From: Orychophragmus violaceus
Taxonomy: Eukaryota; Streptophyta; Magnoliopsida; Brassicales; Brassicaceae
Direction: 5' to 3'
Length of the DNA stretch: 64,000 nucleotides
NCBI GenBank assembly: GCA_030180135.1
Contig: CM058239.1
Span: 68,207,823 to 68,271,822 of the forward strand
A model generated the notes under the pieces. The model did no database searches. It was not told the DNA's origin and saw nothing but the letters and a program-made list of their open reading frames with translations. Positions 34,224 through 45,967 of this stretch are shown here, in pieces (positions within the stretch are counted from its first letter, which is position 1; each line of letters opens with the position of its first letter). The translations under genes were made by a program, and so were the position numbers.

Positions 34224-34953
34224 ATAAATAAGGAAGAGAGGAAGTCGAATCATTTCATTTCGGCGCCAAAAAATTGGTTTTCTCGCCTGGATAATTTTTA
34301 TTATTTTAAAAAATAAATTAAAAGTTTTAAAATATCACACATAGTAATGCCTAGTTACTAGTTAAACCAAATATTCAAATATTTGGTTCATAGTTAAATT
34401 AGTATTACACCAAATAAAAGTTATTGTTTCTAGTATGACATTTTGTTTTATTGATCTACCATATGAATCTCATTGCCTCGTACATTTTTTTGTTTGAATA
34501 TTATTTTTCAGTAACTTTCACTTCTCAATTAGAAAGAGTTTCTTAAAACACAAGGAAAAGTTTGGTAAATAGAAAGTGAATATGATTCATAGAGTCCCAT
34601 TTTGAATACAATTATATTAACTTATTCTTTCTAAAACATATAATTTAAGGACTAATGTTTAAGTATATGATTCATTTTATTTAAATATGCAATTCATTAA
34701 ATAGTTATTATAATGATTAAATAGTTATACTAGTATTACACACAAAATCTTTAGAGTAAATCTAAGTATTACATAGGTTTGCGTGGGGAAAATCAAACAG
34801 TCGCGTCCGGTCTAAAAAAGATCTTTTATTTCTCAAACACAACTGCTCTCCTCGTCATTTCCACATTTCCACACCACTTCCCTAGAAGAAAAAACTGTCT
34901 TTTCTTTCTTCCGAAGGAACGAACTCGAATCTCAAAGAAGATAACGGCAAAGT

Positions 34954-35781
34954 ATGAAGAAAAACAGACGGTCGCGAAGAAGAGAAATGCGTAACGCACA
35001 TGTGTACTGGCCGTGGCATCGTCCCAACCAGCCGCGCTACGAAACGAGGTCTGTTACGAGAAGACGGAAGGAACAGCCACCGTTCGATCTGCTCGGATTG
35101 CCGGAGGATATCATAAGGAAAATAATGGTTCGTGTGGGCGAAGAAGACATGTAGGATCTCCGTCACTCGAGAATCACATGCACTCGCCTTAATGTTATCA
35201 CTACGGGAGCCTCGTTCTTTGCCTCTGTTAATCTAATGGAGATGAACACTTTGGTTTGGTCTCCAGGTTTTGACTGGAAGAAGTTTCACAGAAGGTGCTA
35301 CGACGAAGGGAACCCAACCGCCGTCAGCCTTAAAGGCATCTCTAACCTCTTTTTCGAGAATAAGCGGGTTGAAGGACTCGAGCAAATCAAGGCCGCTGCA
35401 GATAAAGGAATCTTCGTCAGCGAGTACATCTACGAGATGATGAGCAACCTCTTCAGGGACGATTGGGAGGAAGGTCTGTTCGGTAATCATCACCTTACTC
35501 GAGAACGTGCAACTCAGCTTAGCAGCAAACTGCCTATGCTGCCTGGAAAGGGGTGGGGAGGAAGGGCACTGCCTGATTGGATAATTGTTAAACGAGACCA
35601 AAATGAGCCACATTTGATCTCGCACTGCAACTGTTCCAAAATCGATCCTTGGTGGGGGTGGGGGTTTAAGTTTGTGGAGCCAAAGAAGGATGAGTTATGC
35701 GATAAGTGTTTCTGGATCCTGGAGGTAGCATTTTTCTGTAGAATGCTTGATGAACACTTTACGGTTTTTTTGGTCAACTGA
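34954..35781 (+). pseudogene. F-box-like gene (At2g35280-type) with a single in-frame TAG
   Basis: From ATG 34954 one frame of 276 codons ends at 35779-35781, interrupted only by TAG at 35152-35154 (codon 67). The N-terminus is basic (KKNRRSRRR). The F-box-like segment spans about residues 40-90 (PFDLLGLPEDIIRKIMVRVGEEDM, then the stop, DLRHSRITCTRLNVI). Downstream, RVEGLEQIKAAADKGIFVSEYIYEMM matches the Sel1/TPR-like part of plant F-box proteins of the At2g35280 family, and the tail has a Cys-rich CNCSK ... CDKCFW. Such proteins are substrate adaptors of SCF ubiquitin ligases. Everything else is open and the stop falls inside the F-box, so this is a recent pseudogene, a sequencing error, or a truncated allele. 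Confidence 0.7.
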
Positions 35782-35834
35782 TAAACACTTTCATGTTCTA
35801 AGTTGCAACCATGTTCTGTTTTTTAGTATCACTC

Positions 35835-35975
35835 TCTGTTTATGTTGAAAACTCTTTCTGTTTATGTTGAATGCTCTCTTTCTGTTTATGTTATGTTGAA
35901 TACTCTTTCTGTTTATGTTGAATGCTCTCTTTCTCTTTGCTCTCTTGGTTTATGTTGAATGATCTCTCTGTTTTC
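35835..35975 (+). repeat. Tandem repeat of a ~25-bp CTGTTTATGTTGAATGCTCT unit
   Basis: At least five imperfect copies follow the F-box-like stop codon, probably within its 3' UTR. Confidence 0.7.
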
Positions 35976-36880
35976 TTTCCATTGATTAAACAACACGTCA
36001 TAGTGTTACCTGGTTTTACTTAGTTATACTAGGGTCAACATCTGGGCATCAAATCGTTTAGAGCAATTTTCTCCAATTTGAAACTCTGCGGCGAATTGAG
36101 ACGTACACGGCGAAGATCCGGCGAAGAGCGAAGTTTCCCAAGCTCTGGAGGTGAATCCGACGAGAATCCGACGAGAATCCGACAGAGCTAAAATGAGAAA
36201 TTGAGATTTCGATTTTGGTTTCAGTTTAGATTTGAAACAATTTGCCCAAACCATTTCGATCTCGGTTTCGATTTGAAATTCAATTTGCCCAATCGATTTC
36301 AATTTCGGTTTCGGTTTGAAATTCAATTTCGATTTCGGGTCAAGCATACCGACCCAACCCATTTACCTAATTTTAATATTTACTTGATTTTAAAAAACAA
36401 TTCATTAAGGGCACAACAGTAAACAACCACCCCCTTTAATGAAAGGGGTATTAAAGATTAATGAGGGGCAATATAGATTTTTTTCCCCTCATAGGGATAT
36501 GTGAGCCAAAACCCCTAAAAAGAAAGAGCCAACATCTCGCCCTTAACTGAAAAAAATAAGGAATATTGTCTCCAGAGATCCTCCGTACTCACATAAAATC
36601 TCGTTTACCCCTCTATTTATTAGAATATTATTTACAATTATTTATAAATAGAAAACATAGAAAATTACTGAAAATTACCGAATATTATTTAAAATTTTCT
36701 GATAATTACATGGAAAACCAGACAGTTAACTCGAGAAAACCAAAACCTTAAAGTTATCCCATACCGAACCCAATTGAACCTATACTCTTTCACTTTCCAC
36801 TTTCCACTTTCCACTCCTCCTATACTCTCATTCTCCTCTTCTCCTTTCGAGTTCCGTTCCTTCAAGCGAAACAGTAAAAG
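35976..36880. other. Non-coding, contains the likely left border of the VANDAL-like element
   Basis: GGGTCAACATCT at 36032-36043 mirrors GGGTCAACTTCT read inward from 61889, but no matching 9-bp target duplication flanks them. At 36415-36520 a stretch (ATTAATGAGGGGCAATATAGATTT and neighbours) resembles 61785-61865 in the same, not inverted, orientation. Imperfect repeats of TTTCGGTTTGAAATTCAATTT lie at 36190-36330. The left border is therefore not fixed. Confidence 0.35.
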
Positions 36881-37082
36881 ATGCCGCCCAAGACTCGTCT
36901 AGCCACCAAGAAAATCGATGGGGTATCCAAAATCGATGGGGTATCCAAAATCGATGTCTTGAAGGATAATCCTCCTCCGGCGAGCCCTACTAAGCCTAAG
37001 ACTGCTCCTCCTCCTCCGGCGACGGCGAGTGGTGTAGCAAGCCCTACTAAGCCTAAGAATTCTCCTCCTCCGGCGACGGCGA

Positions 37083-37788
37083 TGAAGGAATTTCTAGCAG
37101 TTCTAATCGGATTAGCAACCCTAGGTATAATTCCAAGCCTAGGATCTAGGGTCTAGGTATATTGAATCTACATCAGATCTCGAATTACCTGGAGTTTAGC
37201 AGCGGAATATGATTAGGTATCCGAGATTCTCAAGCGCCTCAAGTGCTGCGCCTCTGCTGGTATCCACACGCACACAAACTGGAATCCGCCGGGATGCTAG
37301 TGTCGGGAGATCGGATCTCTCTGGGATACGTCTGTTTTTGAGAGGTGGCTGTGATTAGGCTTCACCTTCTACTCCAGGTCGTGCTTATATCATATATATA
37401 TAGACTGGGAAAACCTAATTAATCACCGGACCGAACCGAGATTAATTAAGTCATTAAATCGAAACCAATGTTTCGATCTGCGCCTTGCATCGATCGACAC
37501 AACACTTGTGTCGATCGACACACTCTCAAAACTCGTATATTAATGTGCATCAAATACACATTAACTTGATCATTACTTTAATGATTATTCCCACATGAAG
37601 TACATCCAGTTCGCTTAGGTGTGTGACCCTGTAGGTTCATATAATACTAGTAATGAGTTCACAACTCACATATCACAAGTGGTTTCTAGCAAAACATTAT
37701 GACCATCTAGTATTGTATGAATGTCTAATCTCGACAATACAACTATCTCTATAGTGCTTACAAGTGTGATTTCAGGACATTCCCAACA
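37083..37788 (-). repeat. 3' LTR of C3
   Basis: Starts TGAAGG and ends CCCAACA on the plus strand, i.e. TGTTGGG...CTTCA in element orientation. Contains a motif pair with centres 37493.5 and 37514.5. Confidence 0.92.
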
Positions 37789-38140
37789 ATCTCCCACTTG
37801 TACTGGAATCATTTATTCCCATAATCCCTTCGTCTCTATATCTCGATCTGGCATAAGGCAAGATATGTGTCATCCTTATTAAGCCAAAATCATGTTCATC
37901 GAACTCCGATTTATACTGACAAGACAAACGACTGATAATCACCTCGTTTGAGTGTGGCCACACATTTCTCAGTATTCAAATCTTCGATGGGCCCCGAGAT
38001 ATTTATCTCCTGTTATATAGGAGGGACAAATCCCATCTTGTTCCATCCCTGTTCCTTCACACGCTTCATGATACGCCCAATCAATGTCTTTATAATCACC
38101 AGTTACGGCTGACGTTTGACAAAGTCAAAGCGGACCAATT

Positions 38141-38816
38141 TGTTGGAATTGTGTCCAGTAATCTCGGTACTGTCTCTAGAAAGTAAGAGTATGTCAATGA
38201 TCAGACATAAGTCATATAATACTGGGGGTCATGATGGCTTGCTAGAGTCCGCTCATGATCTATAAGTCTTGGACTTATTGCCTTTATTATATGATCCCAT
38301 ATGGGTCACACGCCTAAGCTAACAGGAAAATGTGTAGGAACGTTTTAGCAGAAGTACGGTAAAAGTGCTAGGCATTTACTGTACTTAGAGAGAATAAAAC
38401 GGTTTAGGCACTGTATGTCGATCGATACACAAGGGGTATCGGTCGACACAGTGCGCGAATGCCGTCTAGTTAATTGGTGTTTGGGCCAAATGGCCCAAAC
38501 GGAATCAGACAAGTTTTATAAGGTAAAACTCGAGTTTCTGAGCAATTAACCCTAATCCCTCAGCCGAAAACTCTCTCTCTCTCTCTCTGCGCCGAGCTCC
38601 TTGTGGTCTAGCAGCTGTTTCCTGTGATCGCGTGTGTGAACCTTTGGAGGATTCATCCCTCGGTGTTTCTCTGATCTCAGACATACCATCTATTTCCGCT
38701 GCAAACAGGTATAAGGTGAGATCATCATTTGTTTCTATTCTGAGAAGAACCTAGATCGCATGTTTAGGTTGATATGAATCTAAGAATTGAATCAGGATCA
38801 ACTAAACAATCCTTCA
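38141..38816 (+). repeat. 5' LTR of C2
   Basis: 676 bp, TGTTGG...CCTTCA. Motif pair with centres 38421.5 and 38442.5. Confidence 0.97.
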
Positions 38817-40467
38817 GTGGTATCAGAGCCAATGGTTCTGGTTTTTCTTGTTTAGATTCAATGTTTAGGATTGTTTTCTTGTTTAAAAGTGTTTTGAATC
38901 AACTACTGATAAGAGAAACCATTTAAGCAACAAGAATTGAAATCTAAACACACATAAAATTGCAGAAACCAAGCTATATGATTTGGTAGAATGAGATTTC
39001 AAGAGGTCTGTATCGACTGCGATCGCATGGATCGATCGATACGATCGCATGGATCGGTCGATACAGTCTATCGGCTAACCCTGTTAACGCGTGAAAGCAT
39101 CGATCGATACAGGATCGATGCAGGTTCGATATTGGTGCATCGACCGATGCGGTTGGTGCACATCGATCGACACGGTTAGGGTTTTGGCTCGGATCCGTGC
39201 ATGCGTAAGAGCATCGATCGATACAGGATCGATGCACGATCGATGCAGGATCGATGCTGATAGCATCGACCGATGTGGTTGATGGATCGATCGACACGGT
39301 TGGTCCATCGATCGACATGGTTGGTTTAAGGCTCGGTTTAACATTTTGATTAAAATTAAACGTCACGGTTTAATAAACAGATTTAATAATTTTATTAAGT
39401 CTGGTTAAACCGGGACAAGAAATCCAATGTCGAAAGAATTATTGGATTTAGTGCCTAAACCAGGATTTTCTAATTTGATTTGGTTGGACCAAATAAATTG
39501 AGAAAATCCGGTTTAGTAAATAACCGGTTGACAATTGTGGTCATCGTAGTAATTAAAATTTGGTTAGACCAGTTTTAATGAACCAGACCGGTTATGTCAT
39601 TTAATTGGACAATTGGGTAATGTCTTGGACATGGACCAATTCTTGGGCCTCGGGCCAAGAAGTTAAAACAATTGGGCCAATTATTTGAGTCTTTCTTCAG
39701 ATTAATTTAAAATTTATTTTATAAAGAATATAAATCGATTTTAAATTAAAGTTTCCGATATTTTGAAATTAGAAAGTTTCTTAATTTATAGAAGTTTCTA
39801 GATTTGCATGATTCGGATTTTAAGAAATTTCTAAAGTTAGAAAGTTTCCGTTTTTAGAAAGTTTCCAATTTTTAGAAAGTTTCCAAAAATAGTAGGTTTC
39901 CAAAAATGGAAAGTTTCCCGAAATAGTAATCTTCTATTTTGGGAATGAATTCTTTAATAAACCTACGAACCTCAAATAATATCAAGCGTTGGATGTCTTG
40001 TCCATTCTATGTCAGCTGTCGAAGCCCATTCAATTGTATTCATGGCCTTACAGTGTGAGGGTGTCTGCTTTTGCGTGGATAAGACGGTTTGTGATTCATA
40101 AATGTCATTGGGAGTCCCAGACATTAATGATTACATGACTGTATAGTCTGGTTTTCTTGACTGGGCCATCGGGAGTCCCGGGCCTTGAGACATCAGAGTG
40201 AATTGGGCCTCGGGCCCAGATTCACAACCAAGAGTTATATCACGGATATAATTAGCCGATATAGGGCTTACCGATATAAGCTAAGGTTTGGTGACGGCCA
40301 GTGGCCCACTTTAATCTTAGTTATATGTGGATCTTGGAATCATTATATTCTATTGAGGGTAACTTATGTTATTGAATATAATGCGTGATTAATCATATTA
40401 AATTTAATACGAGATTAATCATTTTGAACATTTTAACTAATAACCTTTTTATCTATATATTTCAGCT
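38817..40467 (+). other. C2 primer binding site and long untranslated leader
   Basis: About 1.6 kb between LTR and gag. It opens with the primer binding site (38818-38830) and a dense cluster of TCGATCGA motifs at 39032-39320. Further on are AT-rich GAAAGTTTCC repeats (39765-39925). The open minus-strand frames across the motif cluster are side effects of the repeats. Confidence 0.7.
39032..39320. repeat. Dense cluster of TCGATCGA-type motifs in the C2 leader
   Basis: Cores or one-base variants centre at about 39035.5, 39057.5, 39103.5, 39143.5 and 39166.5, with more up to 39320, often preceded by CA and followed by GATGC or GACAC. Pair spacings of 22-23 bp are visible. Confidence 0.8.
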
Positions 40468-43400
40468 ATGACTACTACAAGCACACAAAACACATTCTCG
40501 ATCCGGTCTGTTCTCGAAAAGGAGAAGCTGACTGGAACGAACTTCCTGACGTGGTCAAGGAACTTGAGGCTAGTCCTCAAGCAGGAGAAGAAGGATTATG
40601 TCCTTCGTGATCCTCTCCCCGAGAGGCCTCCTGCCAATGCCGCCAGGACTCTGCATAATGCTTGGGAAAAGCATTCGTCAGATGAAAATGATGCCTATTG
40701 CCTGATGTTGGTGACAATGACTCCTGAGCTGCAAAAACAGTTCGAGAGTGTATTGTCACCCATCGAGATAATGGCAAGCCTGAAATCGCTTTTTCAGGAG
40801 CAGGCTAGGACTGAGAGGTTTCAAACAGTTAAGAACCTCTTGGACTGCAAGTTGGCTGCGAATGCGGCAGTGAGTCCTCATGTCTTGAAGATGATGGGTT
40901 ATCTCGATCATCTTCAGAAACTCGACTGCCCAATCAGCCAGGAACTTGCCTGCGACATCATTCTGCAGTCATTACCTGCAAGCTATGATCAGTTCATTCT
41001 GAACTTTAACATGCATGGCTTGAGTAAGACATTGCCTGAGCTTCACGGAATGCTCAAGACTGCGGAGCCCAATTTGAGGAAAACCGCCAAGGACCCAAAT
41101 GTGCTTATGGTGCAGAAGGGCAAGGGGTTTAAGAAATCCTCTGCTAAGGATAAGGGAAAGGCCAAGGCTGTCCAAGTCGCGGACAAGGACACGCCAAAGC
41201 CCAAGCCCAAGTCCAAGGCTGGGCCAACTGACATATGCAGGTTCTGTAAAGAACCAGGGCATTGGAGGAGAGAATGTAAGAAATTCCAGGAAGGTCTAAA
41301 GGAATTGAAGAAGAAGACTTTTGAGACTTCTTCAACAGGTATTTTTGTTATAGAAGTTAATACAACTACTTCTGATAATACCTCATGGGTTATGGATACT
41401 GGTTGTGGGGCTCATATTTGTACTAATATGCAGGCACTCAGCAACAGTAGAAGGCTGAAGCAAGGACAAGTGGAGCTACGAGTTGGGAATGGAGCGAAAG
41501 TTCCAGCACTAGCTGTAGGCACTTACTTGTTGTCTTTACCTTCGGGATTGATTTTAGAACTGAATAATTGTTATTTTGTACCTGCTATAAGCAGAAATAT
41601 TATTTCAATTTCTTTGTTGGATTTGGAAGGTTATGATTTTTCAGTTAAGAATAAATTATGTTCCTTCAATCGCAACAATTTGTTCTATGGTTCTGCCCCT
41701 CTTATGAATGGGCTTTACATACTCGATCAATCCGCGCCAATTTATAACATTAATACCAAACGGTTCAAACCTAATGAGGAGAACCGAACGTTTCTATGGC
41801 ATTGTCGTTTAGGGCACATCAGCGAGAAACGCATCAAGAGGCTCCATTCGAATGGACTTCTTGGCTCATTTGACTTTGAGTCATGTGAGAAATGCGAATC
41901 CTGCATGATGGGCAAAATGACACGGGCCCCCTTTAATAAACCTAACGAGAGGGCCAGTGACGTATTGGGCCTGATACACACTGATGTGTGTGGCCCAATG
42001 TCCACAAATGCAAGAGGAAACTATCAGTACTTCATTACCTTTACTGATGATTTCAGTAGGTATGGATATGTTTATTTGATGAAACATAAGTCTGAATCCT
42101 TTGAGAAGTTCAGAGAATTCCAAAATGAAGTACAGAACCAACTTGGCAAAAGCATTAAGGCTCTTCGGTCCGACCGAGGAGGAGAATACTTAAGCCAAGA
42201 ATTCAGTGATCATCTGAGAGAGTGTGGGATCGTATCCCAACTCACTCCTCCTGGAACACCTCAATGGAATGGTGTGTCTGAGAGGAGAAATCAGACCTTA
42301 TTGGATATGGTTCGATCTATGATGAGTCACACAGACCTTCCAATATCCCTTTGGGGATATGCTCTGCTAACAGCAGTGTTCACTCTAAATAGAGCGCCAT
42401 CGAAAGCAGTAGCAAAGACACTATATGAATTATGGACTGGAGAAGCTCCAGTGCTGTCTTATCTAAGAATTTGGGGTTGTGAAGCCTATGTCAAGAGATT
42501 AATCTCAGATAAGCTTACACCAAAATCTGATAAATGCTACTTCATTGGTTATCCACGGGAAACCAAGGCTTATTACTTCTATCTACGTTCCGAGAACAAG
42601 ATCTTTGTTGCCCGGGATTGTAACTTTCTTGAGAGGGAGTTTCTCTCTAAGAAAGACAGTGGGAGTAAGGTACTGCTTGAAGAAATTCAAGATGAACAGG
42701 ATACTGCTCAACCTAATGAGGAAGATCAGCAGGAGGACCTACAAGAAATTGTAGAGCCTGAACCTGTAGTACCTGAAGTTCGAAGATCCGGGAGGATCCG
42801 TCACGAACCCGAGAGATATCAGGGATTCCTCGTGACTGACTGTCATGATCTTTTGATCATTGATGGTGATGAACCATCGAACTTCAATCAAGCCATGATG
42901 GGCCCAGATTCCTCTAAGTGGCGCAAGGCCACTGATTCCGAAATGGACTCCATGTCGGTCAACCAAGTGTTTTCGTTGGTTGACTTACCCGCTGGTGTAA
43001 AAGCCATCGAGTGCAAATGGATCTTCAAGAAGAAGATTGACGTGGATGGAAATGTCCAGATTTATAAAGCCAGGTTGGTGGCAAAAGGTTTCAGACAAGT
43101 TCACGGTGTGGATTACGATGAAACCTATTCACCAGTGGCTATGATGAAATCTATTCGGATTCTACTAGCAACTGCAGCTTTTCATGATTGTGAAATTTGG
43201 CAGATGGACGTGAAAACCGCCTTCCTGAATGGTATTCTGGAAGAGGATGTGTATATGACACAACCTGACGGTTACATAGATCCAAAGAATGCTGGAAAAG
43301 TATGCAAGCTTCATAAATCCATTTATGGATTGAAGCAAGCATCGAGGAGCTGGAATCTTCGTTTTGATGAAGCGATCAAGCAATTTGACTTCATCAGAAA

Positions 43401-44445
43401 CGAAGAAGAACAATGCGTGTATAAGAAATCTAGTGGGAGCAAGATTGTATTTCTTATTCTGTATGTCGATGACATACTGCTTCTCGGAAACGACGTTCCA
43501 ATGCTGAAGTCCGTAAAGGACTGGCTTGGAAGTTGTTTTTCCATGAAAGACATGGGTGAAGCCGCATACGTTCTTGGAATCAGGATCTACCGGGATAGAT
43601 CTAGAAGGCTGATAGGCTTGTGTCAAGATTCATACATTGACAAAGTCCAACAAAGATTCAGCATGAAGGATTCCAAGAAGGGCTTCACGCCAATGGTACA
43701 TGGCACAACGCTAAGCAAGAAGCAGAGCCCTACTACGGCTGCTGAGCTTGAGCGCATGAAGAATATTCCTTATGCATCTGCAATAGGATCTGTCATGTAT
43801 GCCATGATCTGTACTCGTCCTGATGTTGCTTATGCATTGAGCATGACGAGTAGATACCAGTCAAATCCAGGTGAAAACCATTGGATTGCCGTAAAGAATA
43901 TCTTGAAGTATCTAAGACATACTAAGGATAAGTTCTTAGTGTACGGTGGAAGTGATGTGCTTAAAGTCAGTGGATTCACGGACGCAAGTTTCCAGACAGA
44001 CCAAGATGATTTCCGGTCACAGTCCGGTTATATCTTTTGTCTGAATGGCGGTGCAATCAGTTGGAGAAGCTCCAAGCAAGACACCGTTGCTGATTCCACT
44101 ACAGAAGCTGAATATATCGCCGCCTCAGAAGCTGCGAAGGAAGCTGTTTGGATACGAAAGTTCATTATTGAACTAGGTGTGATACCAGATGCGGCTGAGC
44201 CTCTGGCACTGTTTTGTGACAATAATGGTGCTATAGCTCAGGCAAAGGAACCAAGATCACACCAGAAATCCAAGCATGTTCTAAGAAGATTTCACTTGAT
44301 ACGTGACATCATTAATAGAAAGGAAGTCAAGATCAGCCGAGTTCAGACAGATGATAACGTCGCTGATCCGTTGACAAAGCCACTCCCAAGGCCTAAGCTC
44401 GAGTTTCTGACTGAAGCTGTAGGCATTAGAGACATTGAAATGTAA
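40468..44445 (+). CDS. C2 gag-pol polyprotein, 1325 aa, apparently functional
   Basis: Domains in order: gag from about residue 14 (LEKEKLTGTNFLTWSRNLRLVL); CCHC knuckle CRFCKEPGHWRREC from residue 257; protease active site DTG at residue 310 (WVMDTGCGAH); integrase zinc domain near 445-485 (HCRLGHISEKR ... CESCMMGK) and integrase core with D506, D569 and E605, the DD35E spacing; integrase-RT linker with RRSGRIRHEPERY; RT with YVDD at 999-1002; RNase H with D1172 and the STTEAEY and FCDNNGA motifs. No stop or frameshift occurs. Gag and pol share one frame as in most plant copia elements. Synthesised from the LTR promoter if not silenced. Confidence 0.97.
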   Translation: MTTTSTQNTFSIRSVLEKEKLTGTNFLTWSRNLRLVLKQEKKDYVLRDPLPERPPANAARTLHNAWEKHSSDENDAYCLMLVTMTPELQKQFESVLSPIEIMASLKSLFQEQARTERFQTVKNLLDCKLAANAAVSPHVLKMMGYLDHLQKLDCPISQELACDIILQSLPASYDQFILNFNMHGLSKTLPELHGMLKTAEPNLRKTAKDPNVLMVQKGKGFKKSSAKDKGKAKAVQVADKDTPKPKPKSKAGPTDICRFCKEPGHWRRECKKFQEGLKELKKKTFETSSTGIFVIEVNTTTSDNTSWVMDTGCGAHICTNMQALSNSRRLKQGQVELRVGNGAKVPALAVGTYLLSLPSGLILELNNCYFVPAISRNIISISLLDLEGYDFSVKNKLCSFNRNNLFYGSAPLMNGLYILDQSAPIYNINTKRFKPNEENRTFLWHCRLGHISEKRIKRLHSNGLLGSFDFESCEKCESCMMGKMTRAPFNKPNERASDVLGLIHTDVCGPMSTNARGNYQYFITFTDDFSRYGYVYLMKHKSESFEKFREFQNEVQNQLGKSIKALRSDRGGEYLSQEFSDHLRECGIVSQLTPPGTPQWNGVSERRNQTLLDMVRSMMSHTDLPISLWGYALLTAVFTLNRAPSKAVAKTLYELWTGEAPVLSYLRIWGCEAYVKRLISDKLTPKSDKCYFIGYPRETKAYYFYLRSENKIFVARDCNFLEREFLSKKDSGSKVLLEEIQDEQDTAQPNEEDQQEDLQEIVEPEPVVPEVRRSGRIRHEPERYQGFLVTDCHDLLIIDGDEPSNFNQAMMGPDSSKWRKATDSEMDSMSVNQVFSLVDLPAGVKAIECKWIFKKKIDVDGNVQIYKARLVAKGFRQVHGVDYDETYSPVAMMKSIRILLATAAFHDCEIWQMDVKTAFLNGILEEDVYMTQPDGYIDPKNAGKVCKLHKSIYGLKQASRSWNLRFDEAIKQFDFIRNEEEQCVYKKSSGSKIVFLILYVDDILLLGNDVPMLKSVKDWLGSCFSMKDMGEAAYVLGIRIYRDRSRRLIGLCQDSYIDKVQQRFSMKDSKKGFTPMVHGTTLSKKQSPTTAAELERMKNIPYASAIGSVMYAMICTRPDVAYALSMTSRYQSNPGENHWIAVKNILKYLRHTKDKFLVYGGSDVLKVSGFTDASFQTDQDDFRSQSGYIFCLNGGAISWRSSKQDTVADSTTEAEYIAASEAAKEAVWIRKFIIELGVIPDAAEPLALFCDNNGAIAQAKEPRSHQKSKHVLRRFHLIRDIINRKEVKISRVQTDDNVADPLTKPLPRPKLEFLTEAVGIRDIEM

Positions 44446-45295
44446 TCTAAATTTGAGTGGGAGTTTGAGGGCTTTTATTTAGTTATTTGATATGTTCTTG
44501 TAAAACATTCTTATGTTTAATGAAATTATTATTTCAAGATTATTTTAACTGTGATGAAATAATCGTTCCAAAATGATATGAACCATTTTATAGGTCATCG
44601 AAGTAAATGACTTGATCTTGAGTCATCGAAGTCATTTAGCTTGATCATGAGACCCTATATTTGATAGATGTTTTATATCATCCCGTCCCTAGTCGAAGGT
44701 TGTTGAAATTGGAACACCAACAACCGTGTGAGACTGGATTGGTACGTGACTTATGACAAAGTCTCAACGTGTCATAGATGCGCGGCATCAAAGTCAGTAC
44801 ATAGGTGTATGTTTGAGAACATACGACCGGACAAGACCCGCTTATAAGAACTCTTCAGGATATTTATATCTGTGTCATAAGAGATTCTTACTACGACTAT
44901 AGAGTATAGTCCTTAGACCTGAGTTCGCATGCATGTGACTGCACATGGACTGATGCACTTTGATCATTGTCTAACGCTATCGTTCTGCGATAGTTATAAG
45001 GACCTTGTTTGGGTACATTATGAAATGAATAGTTTACAGTGATGGAACAAGACGGAATTTGTCCCTCCAATATAAATGGAGTGAATATCTCTAGGCCAAT
45101 CGGAGATTTGAATACTGAAAATGCATGGCCATGCTCAAACGGACTGTCCCGAGTCGTTTGGATTGTCAGTATCAAATCAGAGTCCGATGAACAAGATTAG
45201 GCTTTATAAGGATGACACCAATCTTGCCTTATGACTAATCGAGATATTGTGACAAAAGGATTATGAATACAGAGATTCCAGTACAAGTGGGAGAT
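44446..45295 (+). other. C2 3' untranslated internal region
   Basis: 850 bp without a gene. A purine-rich GAGTGGGAGTTTGAGG immediately after the stop codon resembles the polypurine tract at the LTR and also occurs in the C3 relic, so it may be an internal tract. Confidence 0.55.
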
Positions 45296-45967
45296 TGTTG
45301 GAATTGTGTCCAGTAATCTCGGTACTGTCTCTAGAAAGTAAGAGTATGTCAATGATCAGACATAAGTCATATAATACTGGGGGTCATGATGGCTTGCTAG
45401 AGTCCGCTCATGATCTATAAGTCTTGGACTTATTGCCTTTATTATATGATCCCATATGGGTCACACGCCTAAGCTAACAGGAAAATGTGTAGGAACGTTT
45501 TAGCAGAAGTACGGTAAAAGTGCTAGGCATTTACTGTACTTAGAGAGAATAAAACGGTTTAGGCACTGTATGTCGATCGATACACAAGGGGTATCGGTCG
45601 ACACAATGCGCGAATGCCGTCTAGTTAATTGGTGTTTGGGCCAAATGGCCCAAACGGAATCAGACAAGTTTTATAAGGTAAAACTCGAGTTTCTGAGCAA
45701 TTAACCCTAATCCCTCAGCCGAAAACTCTCTCTCTCTCTGCGCCGAGCTCCTTGTGGTCTAGCAGCTGTTTCCTGTGATCGCGTGTGTGAACCTTTGGAG
45801 GATTCATCCCTCGGTGTTTCTCTGATCTCAGACATACCATCTATTTCCGCTGCAAACAGGTATAAGGTGAGATCATCATTTGTTTCTATTCTGAGAAGAA
45901 CCTAGATCGCATGTTTAGGTTGATATGAATCTAAGAATTGAATCAGGATCAACTAAACAATCCTTCA
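45296..45967 (+). repeat. 3' LTR of C2
   Basis: 672 bp. Motif pair with centres 45576.5 and 45597.5, as in the 5' LTR. Confidence 0.97.

Larger units (their letters stand above)
38141..45967 (+). mobile_element. Intact young Ty1/copia element C2 (7827 bp), TSD CAATT
   Basis: LTRs 38141-38816 and 45296-45967 differ by one substitution and a 4-bp CT-repeat length change by eye. CAATT flanks it at 38136-38140 and 45968-45972. The primer binding site TGGTATCAGAGCC starts at 38818; a polypurine tract AAGTGGGAGA ends just before 45296. A single uninterrupted 1325-codon gag-pol ORF has all catalytic residues. Everything needed for transposition appears present. Confidence 0.97.

Noticed and set aside
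34050..34316. 88-codon frame with a long ER repeat
   Set aside because: Product of the (GA)n microsatellite.
38974..39366. Minus-strand 130-codon frame full of SID and SIDR repeats (and similar frames at 19442-19726 and 23782-24168)
   Set aside because: The peptide repeats are just translations of the TCGATCGA motif cluster and LTR sequence; no start context, domain or conservation supports a protein.
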